Source: Thermosediminibacterales bacterium (GTDB taxonomy: Bacteria; Bacillota; Thermosediminibacteria; Koleobacterales; JARRCM01). Taken from it: a stretch of 53,346 nt of DNA. The translations under genes and the position numbers were made by a program. The stretch lies in contig JARRCM010000014.1 of NCBI GenBank assembly GCA_029982205.1, positions 1 through 53,346 on the forward strand, read 5' to 3'. Of this stretch, positions 26,021-35,457 are shown piece after piece (within the stretch, counting starts at the first letter, position 1; every line of letters starts with the position of its first letter). The notes beneath the pieces were generated by a model. The model was not told the DNA's origin. It ran no database searches and saw only the letters and a list, made by a program, of their open reading frames with translations.

Positions 26021-26482
26021 CTAACCTCCGCTGCTTGTTTTTTTATTAACATAGTTTTGCAGAAAGAGGGGATATTTTATGGTTAAGTCATCTCTTTCAA
26101 CGATAATCTGTCTGCCCTTTCTTTTTTTGATGTTGATGACTAGCGGACCAATCAAGTTAGTGGTTGCATTTCTAAACCCTGTTTGGGGAACTGTTACAAT
26201 TGTATAAACAAGGACATCTTCTTCTTTTTCGATCTCCAATTCTGTCTTAAGCTGGTCATCTATTTCAACATAATAATCTTTTTTGACCAGAAAGGGATCA
26301 ACAAGCAGAAAGGCAACTTCAGAGTCGTCTACAGGCTGCAGCCATTTAAAGGCCGGGTTTTGATGTATATCTATCAAGACGTATCTTTTTAACTCTTCAA
26401 AACCAAAGAGGCCTTTCTCAAACTCAAACACTTCTTCTTCATTTACCTCAATTTCACCAAATCTCCTCGTTTTAAACCTCAT
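26021..26482 (-). CDS. fliW: Flagellar assembly factor FliW
   Basis: 153 aa. FliW binds either flagellin or CsrA, so flagellin build-up frees CsrA to shut off hag. Family marks are TRRFGEIEVNEEEVFEFEKGLFGFEELKRYVLI, the PAFKWLQPVDDSEVAFLLVDPFL block and TTNLIGPLVINIKKRKGRQ. ATG at 26482. It is in the flgL-fliW-csrA order normal for Bacillus and Clostridia. Confidence 0.96.
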   Translation of the reverse strand: MRFKTRRFGEIEVNEEEVFEFEKGLFGFEELKRYVLIDIHQNPAFKWLQPVDDSEVAFLLVDPFLVKKDYYVEIDDQLKTELEIEKEEDVLVYTIVTVPQTGFRNATTNLIGPLVINIKKRKGRQIIVERDDLTIKYPLFLQNYVNKKTSSGG

Positions 26483-26499
26483 TTTAAAACTTTTGCCTC

Positions 26500-27378
26500 C
26501 TATCTCAGAAAATCAACAAGGGAAGGCTGTATTATTCTGGCGCCTGTTGCAAGCGCTGCTCTGTAGACGTTTTCCTGGTTTGAAAGTTCCATTACAACTT
26601 CCGCCAGGTCGGCGTCCTCGGATTGTGATAAAAGTTTTGTAAAGTTGATTTCGTCTTCTTCATAAGCCCTCATGGTGTTTTCCAGGCGTTTTACCTTTGC
26701 GCCAATCTGGGCGCGTAATCGAAGTATGTTATCAATACAGTCATCAAGTTCTGAAAGCCTCTTTCCTGAGAGTTCCTGTGTGCTGCCGTTTATTAAATCG
26801 TTATATATATCATCTATCACCGCAAAAAGATTGTGCGGTGAGTTAAAGACCTCATTTCCTGTGAGGTTTACCTTTATGTTGTTTGAGGGGGATACCTCAT
26901 ACACAATTGCTCCATCATCGCCTATGTATGCAGCGCTGTCATCAAAAGGCGGTTTGTCAGTTTTATACCCGCCGAAAATATACCTCCCGGCATAGCTGGC
27001 GTTTGCTTCTTGAAGTATGTGGGATTTTAGTTGCTTCACCTCTTCAGCCAGAGCATACCTGTCATCATCCGATAAACTGCCGTTTGCGCCATATACCACT
27101 ATTTCTCTTAACCTTTGTATTGCTTCCCCTACGTTAATAAGAGCTGTTTCGGTATAATCCAACCACGATTTTGCATCATCAACGTTTTTCATGTGCTGTC
27201 TTATATCTGCAAGGTCGCTTTTCAGCTTCATGATCATAGAAGCACCTACCGGGTCATCTGAAGCGACCTCAATTTCGTGCCCTGACGAAAGTTTATACTG
27301 GGCATTTTTCATTTTTTTCAGGTTATAGTTCAGATTTCGCATAAAATTGTTTATAAGGAGTTTGTTTGTTACTCTCAC
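26500..27378 (-). CDS. flgL: Hook-filament junction protein FlgL (HAP3)
   Basis: 292 aa. It has flagellin-like ends: NNFMRNLNYNLKKMKNAQYKLSSG and ASDDPVGASMIMKLKSDL at the start, and AEVVMELSNQENVYRAALATGARIIQPSLVDFL at the end. FlgL joins FlgK to the filament. GTG start at 27378 preceded by GGGGG. It lies 13 bases after flgK and 17 before fliW. Confidence 0.95.
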   Translation of the reverse strand: MRVTNKLLINNFMRNLNYNLKKMKNAQYKLSSGHEIEVASDDPVGASMIMKLKSDLADIRQHMKNVDDAKSWLDYTETALINVGEAIQRLREIVVYGANGSLSDDDRYALAEEVKQLKSHILQEANASYAGRYIFGGYKTDKPPFDDSAAYIGDDGAIVYEVSPSNNIKVNLTGNEVFNSPHNLFAVIDDIYNDLINGSTQELSGKRLSELDDCIDNILRLRAQIGAKVKRLENTMRAYEEDEINFTKLLSQSEDADLAEVVMELSNQENVYRAALATGARIIQPSLVDFLR

Positions 27379-27391
27379 GGTTTTTCCCCCT

Positions 27392-28762
27392 CTACCGTCC
27401 TACTATTCCCATTTTTTCAACCACAATACCTATCATCTCGTCAATTGCTGTAATAATTCTCGCTGCTGCGTTGTAAGCGTGCTGGTATCTGACCATATTA
27501 GACATTTCTTCATCCAGGGAAACACCTGAGGCGGCTTCCCTTCGATTTTCTAAATGAGAAACAAGGAGTTCCTGATTTTCAACATTCCTCTTTGCTTCCT
27601 GGGTTTGAACACCTAACCCTGCCACCAATGATTTAGTAAAGTCATCGACACTACCTTTAAGCTGGGCCATTTTAAGGGCGTTTGTCCCGTCACCGGGAAC
27701 CCCATCTGCTGTAGAGGCTGCAGCTATTTTCTTTACATCTTTCAACAGGGGATTCACCTCCAGCAGGTCATCTTCACCCACTCCGGCTATAAAAAAATCT
27801 TCCCCTATGTTTCCGTTTAAATCATATCCAGAAGTGTGAATATTGTTAATCTCGTTCATTATAGTATCGGCAAGCTGCTGAAGGTCGCTTTTATAGTCAG
27901 CGATAACTTCATCCCTTATATCCAGCAGCCCTTTTAATTCGCCGCTTTTTATTTTTACTTCTTTTCCGCTGTCTGCCCAGGTGATGTTCTTTACCCCATC
28001 AAATTCAATTTCTCTGTAATATATCCCCTGTACAAGGGATGAACCTGAAATAGTAATGGTTGTCTGCCCTTGTTTGTTCTCAGTGACATCGATATTCACT
28101 ATTTTTGAAAGCCTGTCTATAAGAAGGTTGCGTTTATCCCGCAGGTCATTTGCGTTATCTCCGGTAATTTCAACCTGCTGAATTTTCAAATTCAGCTGAG
28201 CAATTTGTTTTGCAATGGAATTTATATCACTTATCTTTGTAGAAATAGTAAAGTTTGCGTGGCTTATTGTGTCAGAAAGCTGTTTGTTGATATGGTTCAA
28301 GGTTTCCTTTAAATCTATACCCCTCTGGTATACTGTTTCTCTGACCGTAAGGCTTTCTGGGTTCTTGCTCAGCTCCTGTAATGAATTCCAGAACTGATCA
28401 AGAACGTTTCTTATCCCGGTTTCAGAGGGTTCATTAAATATGAGTTCTATCTTTTGAAGAAACTCGCTCTTTGTTTCCCATTCTCCCAGTGCCTGGTTTT
28501 CCCTGCGGTAGTCATAATCAACAAACACATCTCTGATCTGCCTGACTTCATCAATGGTGACACCGCTGCCAACCTGGCCTTTATAATAAGATTTATTGAA
28601 CCCGTATTGGCTTTCCAGATATAACGAACTCATAACGGCATTCTGCCTGGAGTATCCTTCAGTATTTGCATTTGCTATGTTATGTGATGTGACATTCAAA
28701 GCGTATTGATTGGCAAACAGTGCTTTTTTTGCTATTTCCAATCCGAAAAAAGCTGACCGCAA
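27392..28762 (-). CDS. flgK: Hook-associated protein FlgK (HAP1)
   Basis: About 456 aa. The N-terminus has LRSAFFGLEIAKKALFANQYALNVTSHNIANANTEGYSRQ. The C-terminus has SGVSLDEEMSNMVRYQHAYNAAARIITAIDEM, the flagellar rod/hook signature at both ends. TTG at 28762 sits nine bases after GGAAGGAG; the TTG at 28771 is too close to that site. It is cotranscribed with flgL. The 40-base gap to flgN has a GCCC-TTA-GGGC hairpin. Confidence 0.95.
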   Translation of the reverse strand: MRSAFFGLEIAKKALFANQYALNVTSHNIANANTEGYSRQNAVMSSLYLESQYGFNKSYYKGQVGSGVTIDEVRQIRDVFVDYDYRRENQALGEWETKSEFLQKIELIFNEPSETGIRNVLDQFWNSLQELSKNPESLTVRETVYQRGIDLKETLNHINKQLSDTISHANFTISTKISDINSIAKQIAQLNLKIQQVEITGDNANDLRDKRNLLIDRLSKIVNIDVTENKQGQTTITISGSSLVQGIYYREIEFDGVKNITWADSGKEVKIKSGELKGLLDIRDEVIADYKSDLQQLADTIMNEINNIHTSGYDLNGNIGEDFFIAGVGEDDLLEVNPLLKDVKKIAAASTADGVPGDGTNALKMAQLKGSVDDFTKSLVAGLGVQTQEAKRNVENQELLVSHLENRREAASGVSLDEEMSNMVRYQHAYNAAARIITAIDEMIGIVVEKMGIVGR

Positions 28763-28810
28763 GAACACCAACTCCTTCCACCTCGGCCCTAAGGGCGGGC
28801 TGATGCCATC

Positions 28811-29311
28811 TCAAACTTTTTGATCGAAAAAGCTCCTTGTGGTACTGCTCCTGCCTTTTTTATCTTTATTGTATGTGGGCGATTCGGCATAAACGCCTGC
28901 CAGTATGTTTATGTTCTTGTTTATGTATTCCAAAGCCTTGTTAATCAAGCGGTTATTTGTGTTGTTAATATTTTTTAAACTGCTTAAAACTTCATCAATA
29001 TCTTTTTGTAATTTCATCCACCTGTCTTTATGCTGCGGTTCTACATGTTCAAGAAGTTGTGAAATCGTGGCTTTGTTTGGATCAATATCTAGTATTTCTC
29101 CCAATTTCATAAGGGTTTCAAACCGTTTGTCTTCTTTTTTTCCTATTAATAAAATCAATTCCTGCTCAAATCTGGTCATGTTTTCAAGTCTTTTTATATC
29201 CCTTTTTACAATTACATCAGTTTTTTTTTGCGAAATGGCCAACAGGTCTTTGTATAAAGACAGTTCTTCTTCTAAAAGGCCAAATAAAGTTCGCAGATGT
29301 TTTTCTATCAC
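28811..29311 (-). CDS. flgN: Flagellar export chaperone FlgN family protein
   Basis: 166 aa, all-helical. The N-terminal FlgN-type segment (LRTLFGLLEEELSLYKDLLAISQKKTDVIVKRDIKRLE) is followed by QELILLIGKKE. It ends in a basic Ser-rich tail (KKGRSSTTRSFF). FlgN keeps FlgK and FlgL soluble and delivers them to the export gate; its position directly before flgK supports this. GTG start at 29311 with GGGAGGGGA upstream. Confidence 0.9.
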   Translation of the reverse strand: MIEKHLRTLFGLLEEELSLYKDLLAISQKKTDVIVKRDIKRLENMTRFEQELILLIGKKEDKRFETLMKLGEILDIDPNKATISQLLEHVEPQHKDRWMKLQKDIDEVLSSLKNINNTNNRLINKALEYINKNINILAGVYAESPTYNKDKKGRSSTTRSFFDQKV

Positions 29312-29331
29312 ATTTATCCCCTCCCGGGAAA

Positions 29332-29646
29332 TTAAACACGTTTATCAATCAAAGCCCTTTCTATTATCTTTTGTGCGATTTTTTCAGCATCTATGTTATA
29401 AGTTCCGGCTGCAATTTTTTCTTTAATTGCTTTAATTTTTTCTTCCCTGATATCTGGAGTTGCTTTAATGGCTTTCATAGCAAGCTGGAAATCACTGGCA
29501 CGCCTTGATATCTCTATCTTGTCGCCTGTTGTCATGTATGCTTTTTTGCTTTTTTCGGCTCTCTTTTTATTTTCTTCGGCGTTATAGGCCTTTTGAGTAT
29601 TATAAGCATTTAAAACCTGTTCAACCTGTTTGCCAGATATAATCAT
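29332..29646 (-). CDS. flgM: Anti-sigma factor FlgM
   Basis: 104 aa. MIISGKQVEQVLNAYNTQK opens the protein. The C-terminal sigma-binding region has DKIEISRRASDFQLAMKAIKATPDIREEKIKAIKEKIAAGTYNIDAEKIAQKII, which is diagnostic. FlgM holds sigma-D (FliA) until the hook is complete. The ATG at 29646 has GAGGGGG upstream; the longer form to 29661 lacks support. A candidate sigma-D promoter lies about 95 bases upstream. The sigma-D gene itself is not in this window. Confidence 0.94.
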   Translation of the reverse strand: MIISGKQVEQVLNAYNTQKAYNAEENKKRAEKSKKAYMTTGDKIEISRRASDFQLAMKAIKATPDIREEKIKAIKEKIAAGTYNIDAEKIAQKIIERALIDKRV

Positions 29647-29749
29647 AAATATCCCCCTCAAAGCGTTTTCCGGGAATTTTCTTCTGCACTATGTTGTATT
29701 TCTCTAATACTTTATGTTTCTCTAATCTAACTTGTCTTTCTGTAATTAT

Positions 29750-29777
29750 ATATCGTATAAAAAGCAGTTTTTGTTTA
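29750..29777 (-). promoter_or_regulatory. Candidate sigma-D (sigma-28) promoter of flgM operon
   Basis: The minus strand has TAAA (29777-29774), a 16-base spacer and TACGATAT (29757-29750), close to the B. subtilis form TAAA-N14-16-GCCGATAT (6 of 8 in the -10). It would drive flgM-flgN-flgK-flgL-fliW-csrA-flaG-fliD-fliS and possibly hag. Confidence 0.6.
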
Positions 29778-29850
29778 GGATAAAATAATGGCATAATTTT
29801 TGATTATACTCAATATGCTTCCAAAATTCTTCTTTTTCTGCCTGACTTGG

Positions 29851-30264
29851 CTATTTTCTTTTACGTATCATGTTCAAAGTATGCATTTTCCCGATTTCTT
29901 TTATGTCTTTTTTTTCTAAAGCCTTATTAGGCATTTCATGTCTTTTGCCTATTATAACCTCGCTGCATTCTGCGCAGAATCTTCCTGTATTAATTGGTGC
30001 TCCGCATCTCTCACATTTTAATATTATATTTGGATTATTGGAAGTAAGCATCAACCTACCTTCTCTTAAAAACTCCAAAATCTTTTTGGTAGATACTCCG
30101 GTGGCTTCTGAAACTTTTTCAATGGTTGAATCGGGATGTTCCCAAAGATAATCTTTTACTTTTCTGAACTCCTCTTCTTCTTTTGCTAAACATTCAGGGC
30201 AAAGCCTTTTTGAAACATACACAAACACTTTCCCGCAGCGCGGGCAGTTTACAAGCCTTGACAT
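29851..30264 (-). CDS. yvyF: Flagellar operon zinc-ribbon protein (YvyF/TIGR03826 family)
   Basis: 137 aa. An N-terminal zinc ribbon CPRCGKVF...CPEC is followed by a winged-helix-like segment (STIEKVSEATGVSTKKILEFLREGRL). A second ribbon follows, CERCGAPINTGRFCAEC. This is the TIGR03826 layout found between comF and flgM in Bacillus and Clostridia. Function is not settled. It starts 16 bases after comFC; GGAGGG precedes the ATG at 30264. Confidence 0.88.
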   Translation of the reverse strand: MSRLVNCPRCGKVFVYVSKRLCPECLAKEEEEFRKVKDYLWEHPDSTIEKVSEATGVSTKKILEFLREGRLMLTSNNPNIILKCERCGAPINTGRFCAECSEVIIGKRHEMPNKALEKKDIKEIGKMHTLNMIRKRK

Positions 30265-30280
30265 TTTTGTATCCCTCCAT

Positions 30281-31006
30281 TCATGTTATGTTTTTTGCTG
30301 TTGCAAGAGTAAAAACATATACCTCTTTTACCCCTGCATCTTCAATCAGGGTTCTGGAGCATTCATCAACAGTAGCTCCAGTTGTAAATATATCATCTAC
30401 CAAAATGATTGTTCTGCCTTTTAAGGCTTCTTTTTTAAACACCTCAAACGCTCCCTTCATGTTTTCCCAACGTTGGGCTCTTGTCAGCTTTGTTTGGGAG
30501 TCGGTATCCCGAACTCTTATGATGTGCCTGTCTGAAACTTTTAACTTGAGAAGCTTACCCAGCTCCCTAGCCAAAAGATATGATTGGTTAAAACCTCTTT
30601 TAAAAAGTTTGCTGTTGCTCAAAGGAACCGGAATAATAATATCTGCTTCAGGCCAGTCTAGGTGTTTAAATGATTCGGCCATCAAAACCGCTAGCGGTCT
30701 TGCAATATAAACATCTTTTTTGTATTTCAGGCGGTATACGGCTTTTTTTAAAACTCCTGTGAAAGTTCCAACACTGCGGGCTTCAACAAAATGATAATGA
30801 TGTTTTTTGCATTCATAACATTTTCTTAACGAATCATCTTCTAAAGGTTTCCCACATTTCAAACAAAACGGGGGATTAATGTACTCGATTGACCTAACAC
30901 AGGATGCGCAGATGCTGTAATGGCTCTCATTCGATTCCCTGCCGCATACCCTGCATTTAAGGTTTTTAGGAAATATCATTTCCAAAAATGTTTCGTAAAA
31001 ACTCAT
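30281..31006 (-). CDS. comFC: ComF family protein (ComFC), competence-linked phosphoribosyltransferase
   Basis: 241 aa. N-terminal zinc-binding clusters (CRVCGRES...CASC, CLKCGKPL...CYEC) precede a type I PRTase domain. The PRPP loop is IILVDDIFTTGATVDECSRTL. ADIIIPVPLSNSKLFKRGFNQSYLLA is the ComF signature. ComFC works with the ComFA helicase in uptake of transforming DNA; no comFA is visible here. ATG at 31006 with GGTGAG upstream. It is the first gene before yvyF and the flagellar block. Confidence 0.92.
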   Translation of the reverse strand: MSFYETFLEMIFPKNLKCRVCGRESNESHYSICASCVRSIEYINPPFCLKCGKPLEDDSLRKCYECKKHHYHFVEARSVGTFTGVLKKAVYRLKYKKDVYIARPLAVLMAESFKHLDWPEADIIIPVPLSNSKLFKRGFNQSYLLARELGKLLKLKVSDRHIIRVRDTDSQTKLTRAQRWENMKGAFEVFKKEALKGRTIILVDDIFTTGATVDECSRTLIEDAGVKEVYVFTLATAKNIT

Positions 31007-31095
31007 TTATCTCACCAGATAAATTTTCAGTAATGTTTTGGTTTTATTTCTACTTTTTTCATCAATAATCCTGCAAATAATCTGTTTTTCTCTTT

Positions 31096-31131
31096 CAAAA
31101 AAAGAAAACAACCCATCCTATTGATGGGCTG
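31096..31131 (-). terminator. dapB terminator
   Basis: The minus strand reads CAGCCCATC-AATAG-GATGGGTTG then TTTTCTTTTTTT. The dapB stop codon is inside the loop. Confidence 0.92.
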
Positions 31132-31894
31132 TGATTAATTGATTAACAAGATCCTTCATAGAATAAAGCCCCGGAGGCTGCTCCATAATAAACTCCACAG
31201 CTCGAACCGCACCGATACCAAACACATCCCGCGAATGGGCTTTATGGGTTATCTCAAATATCTCGTTTTGGCCGGCAAAAATCACCTGGTGTTCACCTAC
31301 AATAGTTCCGCCCCTAACTGCATGAATTCCTATTTCTTTTTGCGTTCGAGGTTGGTTAACTGCTTTACGCCCGTATACGAAATCTTTCTCATTGTCAAAC
31401 ACACTGTTTATCTCACCGGCTAACGCCAGAGCAGTTCCGCTTGGAGAATCCACCTTCTGATTATGATGTTTTTCTATTATTTCAATATCAAAACCGTTTC
31501 CAAAGAATCGAGCGGTTTGTTTAACCAGCTCAAACATCAGGTTTACTCCGAGGGACATATTCGGCGAAGTAAAAACGGGGATTTTTTTTGAAGCGTCTTT
31601 GATTAAAGCCAGCTGTTTTTGTGAATAACCTGTTGTTGCCAGCACGACCCTTGCCTTATGTTCCAGAGCATATTCCAGAATTGAGTGCAATGCTTCAGGC
31701 CTTGAAAAATCAAGCACAACATCGGCTTTTTCTTTACATTCGGCAAATTCGGCGTATACAGGAAAGTCATAAAGGCCTGCCGAACAGTTTTTATCAATTC
31801 CTGCAACCACCTTAAATTTTTCTCTGTTTTGTAAAATAGATGTCGCAACACTCCCCATTTTACCACAACAGCCATTAACTATCACTTTAATCAT
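31118..31894 (-). CDS. dapB: 4-hydroxy-tetrahydrodipicolinate reductase
   Basis: 258 aa. It reduces the dapA product with NAD(P)H in the lysine/diaminopimelate pathway, supplying peptidoglycan and dipicolinate. The N-terminal Rossmann motif is VNGCCGKMGSVA. The signature EKHHNQKVDSPSGTAL carries the catalytic His and Lys. RGGTIVGEHQVIFAG is typical of the C-terminal part. ATG at 31894 with GGGGAG upstream. It lies 61 bases after the histidine kinase and may be read with it. dapA is not adjacent. Confidence 0.96.
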   Translation of the reverse strand: MIKVIVNGCCGKMGSVATSILQNREKFKVVAGIDKNCSAGLYDFPVYAEFAECKEKADVVLDFSRPEALHSILEYALEHKARVVLATTGYSQKQLALIKDASKKIPVFTSPNMSLGVNLMFELVKQTARFFGNGFDIEIIEKHHNQKVDSPSGTALALAGEINSVFDNEKDFVYGRKAVNQPRTQKEIGIHAVRGGTIVGEHQVIFAGQNEIFEITHKAHSRDVFGIGAVRAVEFIMEQPPGLYSMKDLVNQLITAHQ

Positions 31895-31955
31895 GAGTTT
31901 CTCCCCTTTTGTTTTTTTTTGCGCTGCTCATCATTTTGAATTTTTTATAATATTA

Positions 31956-33332
31956 TCACTTTGCCGGAACAAAATCAAGGGGAAAATGAATTGTGAAACA
32001 GCTGCCTTTACCGGGGATGCTTTTTACATCTATATGTCCCGCGTGTGATTCTACTATGTTTTTTGCAATAGCCAAGCCCAATCCTGTTCCTTGTATTTTT
32101 TTTGAACGGGATTTATCGGCACGGTAGAATCGTTCAAAAATATAAGGCAGTTCTTCAGGAGAAATCCCTATGCCTGTATCTTCGACACTAATCAAAGCTT
32201 CTCCGTTACGGGCATCTAATGAAATCTCTACTTTTCCTCCCGGAACGTTGTATTTGACTGCATTATCCACAAGCACCATTAAGGCCTGCCGAATTGCCTC
32301 CTTGTTTCCTTTTATAACAGCGCCTTTATATATGTTCAGCTCTATCTTTAAACCTTCAGCCATGGCTTCTGCATCCTGACACACTTCTTCAACAAGCTGT
32401 TCAAGTTTTATTTCTTCCTGTCTGCCTATCTCGGGGTCAAGGTCGGCCCTGGCCAGGTTTAGAAGCTGATTTATAAGTCTCTTCATAAGCCTTGATTCGC
32501 GTGAAATCGCTTCAATTGATTCATGCAGCACTTTTGGGTTGTCTTTTCCCCATCTAGCCAAAAGGTTGGCATATCCTTCGATTACTGTAATAGGTGTTCT
32601 AAGCTCATGTGATGCATCTGCAACAAACGTTTGTTGTTTTTTGAAGTTCTCCTCAATTCGGTTAAGCATTCTGTTAAAGGTTTCAGCCAAACGATAAAGC
32701 TCATCTTTCGGGCCTTTAAGGGGTATCCTTTTGTTTAAGTCTCCTCTTGATATCTGCTCAGCTGTTGTAGTTATGGCATCAATAGGTTTTAGGGCAGCCC
32801 GTGTTATAAAATATCCGCCAAAAAGCGCAAGGCATAACCCAAAAATACCGCTTACAACCAAGACTTTTATAAGGGATTTCAGAAACGTTACAACCTGTTT
32901 CATGGATCTGGCCACTTGAATGTATCCTATTACATCATTTTTGTATTTTATAGGGATGCTTACATAAGCAAACGGGTGACCGTTTATCAAAATTATCTTT
33001 TTCTGTTTTTCTAATGTTGTGGGAAGCAAACGGCCGTGGAGGTTTACGGAAACATTTAATATTTCACCGTTTTTATCTGTTATTTGAACAAAAAAGTCTT
33101 CTATAACAGGAAAACCCAGTATCCGCTCATCTGTGAGGCCTGGATAGTTTTTTTGACGTTCATTTATGATAAGTTCATTTATTGCTGCTGCTTTTTCTTC
33201 TACCTGTTCTAATGTGGTTGCTTGCAGAATATAATACAGGCTTCCAAACACAACAATACCGATAGTAACAATGATTACTGCAAGTATCAAACTGTACCAA
33301 AATGTAAGCCTCCAAGTAATTGAACGGAACAC
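31956..33332 (-). CDS. Sensor histidine kinase
   Basis: 458 aa. Helix 1 (about residues 9-35) is followed by an extracytoplasmic sensor of about 120 residues, helix 2 (about 158-180), HAMP (TRAALKPIDAITTTAEQISRGDL), HisKA with FVADASHELRTPITVIEG (phospho-His), and HATPase with VDNAVKYNVPGG, DTGIGI and GTGLGLAIAKNIV. GTG start at 33332 after GATGAGGG. Upstream in the operon are the OmpR-type regulator and HtrA, so it probably senses envelope stress (inference). Confidence 0.93.
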   Translation of the reverse strand: MFRSITWRLTFWYSLILAVIIVTIGIVVFGSLYYILQATTLEQVEEKAAAINELIINERQKNYPGLTDERILGFPVIEDFFVQITDKNGEILNVSVNLHGRLLPTTLEKQKKIILINGHPFAYVSIPIKYKNDVIGYIQVARSMKQVVTFLKSLIKVLVVSGIFGLCLALFGGYFITRAALKPIDAITTTAEQISRGDLNKRIPLKGPKDELYRLAETFNRMLNRIEENFKKQQTFVADASHELRTPITVIEGYANLLARWGKDNPKVLHESIEAISRESRLMKRLINQLLNLARADLDPEIGRQEEIKLEQLVEEVCQDAEAMAEGLKIELNIYKGAVIKGNKEAIRQALMVLVDNAVKYNVPGGKVEISLDARNGEALISVEDTGIGISPEELPYIFERFYRADKSRSKKIQGTGLGLAIAKNIVESHAGHIDVKSIPGKGSCFTIHFPLDFVPAK

Positions 33333-33405
33333 CAGCCCTCATCCCTTCAGTTTTTTAACAATCCTAAATGAGTTACCTACAACCGAAATACTGAACGATA
33401 ACAGG

Positions 33406-34125
33406 CTACTGTTTAGTCAGCATATATCCAACCCCTCGCACAGTCTGAATCATGCTGCTTCCGAAAGGTTCGTCTATTTTTGAACGGAGGTATCTCACAT
33501 ATACATCGACTATGTTGGTATCACCCGAAAACTCGTATCCCCAGACACGTTCCAGCAGGGTATCACGGCTCAATACGATTTCAGGGTTCTGCATAAAAAA
33601 AGCCAGAAGGTCAAACTCACGTTTTGTGAGTTCAACCTTTCTACCGCTTTTGAGAACTTCCCTGGAAGCCAAATTCAAAACAAGATCCCCGACTTTTAAA
33701 ACCTCATTTTGCGGGCTGTTCACCCGGGAATAATGCAGGCTGTTCATTCGGCTCCGCCGAAGGAGCGCCCTTATGCGAGCCAAAAGCTCCTCTATGGCGA
33801 AGGGCTTAGTTATATAGTCATCTGCCCCAGTATCCAGACCTGCAATCTTATCCCCTGTTCCATCTTTTGCAGTGATCATTATGATAGGTGTGTCTGACTG
33901 CCTCCTGATTCTACGGCACACCTCCAAACCGTCCAGGCCGGGAAGAAGCAGGTCAAGCAGTATTATGTCCCAGTTTTGAGCCAGAGCCATTTCAAGGCCT
34001 TTAATACCATCATGGGCTATTGCCACCTTATATCCTTCATGTTCCAGCTCCAACTCCATTAATCTCGCTATACCCTTTTCATCTTCAATTATGAGAACTC
34101 TAATGGGTTTTTCTTTAAGTTCCAT
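33406..34125 (-). CDS. OmpR/PhoB-type response regulator
   Basis: 239 aa. The receiver domain has IIEDE, the phospho-acceptor D in IILLDLLLPG, MITAKDG and ADDYITKPFAIEELLARI. The winged-helix DNA-binding domain has SREVLKSGRKVELTKREFDLLAFF and NIVDVYVRYLRSKID...TVRGVGYML. The start is three bases after the htrA stop and the kinase follows by 73 bases. Confidence 0.95.
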   Translation of the reverse strand: MELKEKPIRVLIIEDEKGIARLMELELEHEGYKVAIAHDGIKGLEMALAQNWDIILLDLLLPGLDGLEVCRRIRRQSDTPIIMITAKDGTGDKIAGLDTGADDYITKPFAIEELLARIRALLRRSRMNSLHYSRVNSPQNEVLKVGDLVLNLASREVLKSGRKVELTKREFDLLAFFMQNPEIVLSRDTLLERVWGYEFSGDTNIVDVYVRYLRSKIDEPFGSSMIQTVRGVGYMLTKQ

Positions 34126-34128
34126 AGA

Positions 34129-35334
34129 TTAGTTTCTACCCCTTTCGGGCTTTTCCTTTATAACCGCAGTTACATAATGTGTTTTGCCGTATCTATTAAT
34201 TAGTATAACAACTTTTTGGTTGATTTTCGAGTTTTCTATAATTTCAACCACATCATTCGGATTTTTGACCGGTTTTTTATCAATCTCAAGGATAACGTCA
34301 CCGCGAGAAAGGCCTGCTTTGGCCGCCGGGCTGCCCGGCGCTACATAACTGATTATTGCTCCATCAAGGGAGTCCAGTTCGAAATATTCTGCCAGGTCAG
34401 GGGTTACCTCCTGGATGACCACACCCAGCCATGGGCGAACGATTTTCCCTTTTTCAAGAAGCTGCTGCAGCACATCTTTTACGGTGCTTGTCGGGATTGC
34501 AAAACCTATACCCTGCGCCTGGGCATTTATTGCCGTGTTTATCCCGATGACCTCGCCTTTTAGGTTAAGCAAAGGCCCACCGCTGTTACCGGGGTTTATT
34601 GAAGCATCTGTTTGAAGCAGGTTTTCATAGTTCCTGTCTTTTATTGTTATAGGCCGGCCTTTTGCACTTATAACTCCTACAGTCACCGTATGATCAAGGC
34701 CATAAGGATTGCCTATAGCTACTACCCAGTCCCCCGCTTTGATTTTATCCGAATCTCCCATGTTTAAATAAGGCAGGTCTTTTGGTGCATCTATTTTCAA
34801 AATTGCCAGATCAAGGTCATAATCAGAACCCACCACCTTAGCATCAAAGGGTTTTTCATAGCCCTGGACAGTTACCTTGATTTTATCAGCTCCGTCTATT
34901 ACATGTTCATTTGTTAAAATATAGCCGTCTTTAGAAAATATAAACCCTGACCCTAAACCTGTCCTTGTTTCGGTTTTAGGCTGCCCGAAAAAGAAATTAT
35001 CGTCAAAAAACTCTTTGAAGAAAGGGTCATTAAAGAAAGGATTAAACTGGGTTGTCACTTTGGCTATTGTATCAATTTTCACGACTGCCGGACCTGTTTG
35101 CTCCACAATATATGAAACAGCGTTAGGGCCAACTCCAGCAGGTAAAGATGTGACTATGGGGCTTAATGAAACATTCTTGTTTTGCTGTTCATGATTCTGG
35201 AATGGGTTAATCTCAGATGTATGGATAAAATCCATGCCTTTATATGCGTAAAAAACCCCTCCTGTTATAACAACTCCCATCAAAAAACTTAACATAACAA
35301 GTAATATGACAGTACGGTTTTTATATGTTTCCAT
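34129..35334 (-). CDS. htrA: HtrA/DegP-type serine protease with PDZ domain
   Basis: 401 aa. One N-terminal membrane helix (about residues 10-28) anchors the trypsin-like domain outside the cell. The catalytic triad is H in ILTNEHVIDGAD, D in SDYDLDLAIL and S in NPGNSGGPLL. A single C-terminal PDZ domain follows (WLGVVIQEVTPDLAEYF, AGLSRGDVILEIDKKPV). It degrades or refolds damaged exported proteins. The ATG at 35334 has GGGGAG about 11 bases upstream. It is the first gene of the htrA-regulator-kinase operon, which suggests feedback control of envelope quality. Confidence 0.95.
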   Translation of the reverse strand: METYKNRTVILLVMLSFLMGVVITGGVFYAYKGMDFIHTSEINPFQNHEQQNKNVSLSPIVTSLPAGVGPNAVSYIVEQTGPAVVKIDTIAKVTTQFNPFFNDPFFKEFFDDNFFFGQPKTETRTGLGSGFIFSKDGYILTNEHVIDGADKIKVTVQGYEKPFDAKVVGSDYDLDLAILKIDAPKDLPYLNMGDSDKIKAGDWVVAIGNPYGLDHTVTVGVISAKGRPITIKDRNYENLLQTDASINPGNSGGPLLNLKGEVIGINTAINAQAQGIGFAIPTSTVKDVLQQLLEKGKIVRPWLGVVIQEVTPDLAEYFELDSLDGAIISYVAPGSPAAKAGLSRGDVILEIDKKPVKNPNDVVEIIENSKINQKVVILINRYGKTHYVTAVIKEKPERGRN

Positions 35335-35457
35335 TTTTTTAATCACTCCCCGCAACTTTATTTTTATTATTGTTATCTATTTTTATTTTAACCCATATGT
35401 TTTAAGATTTCTTGAAAAAAATATTAAAAAACAATTAGAATTCCAGGTTTTTTAACC

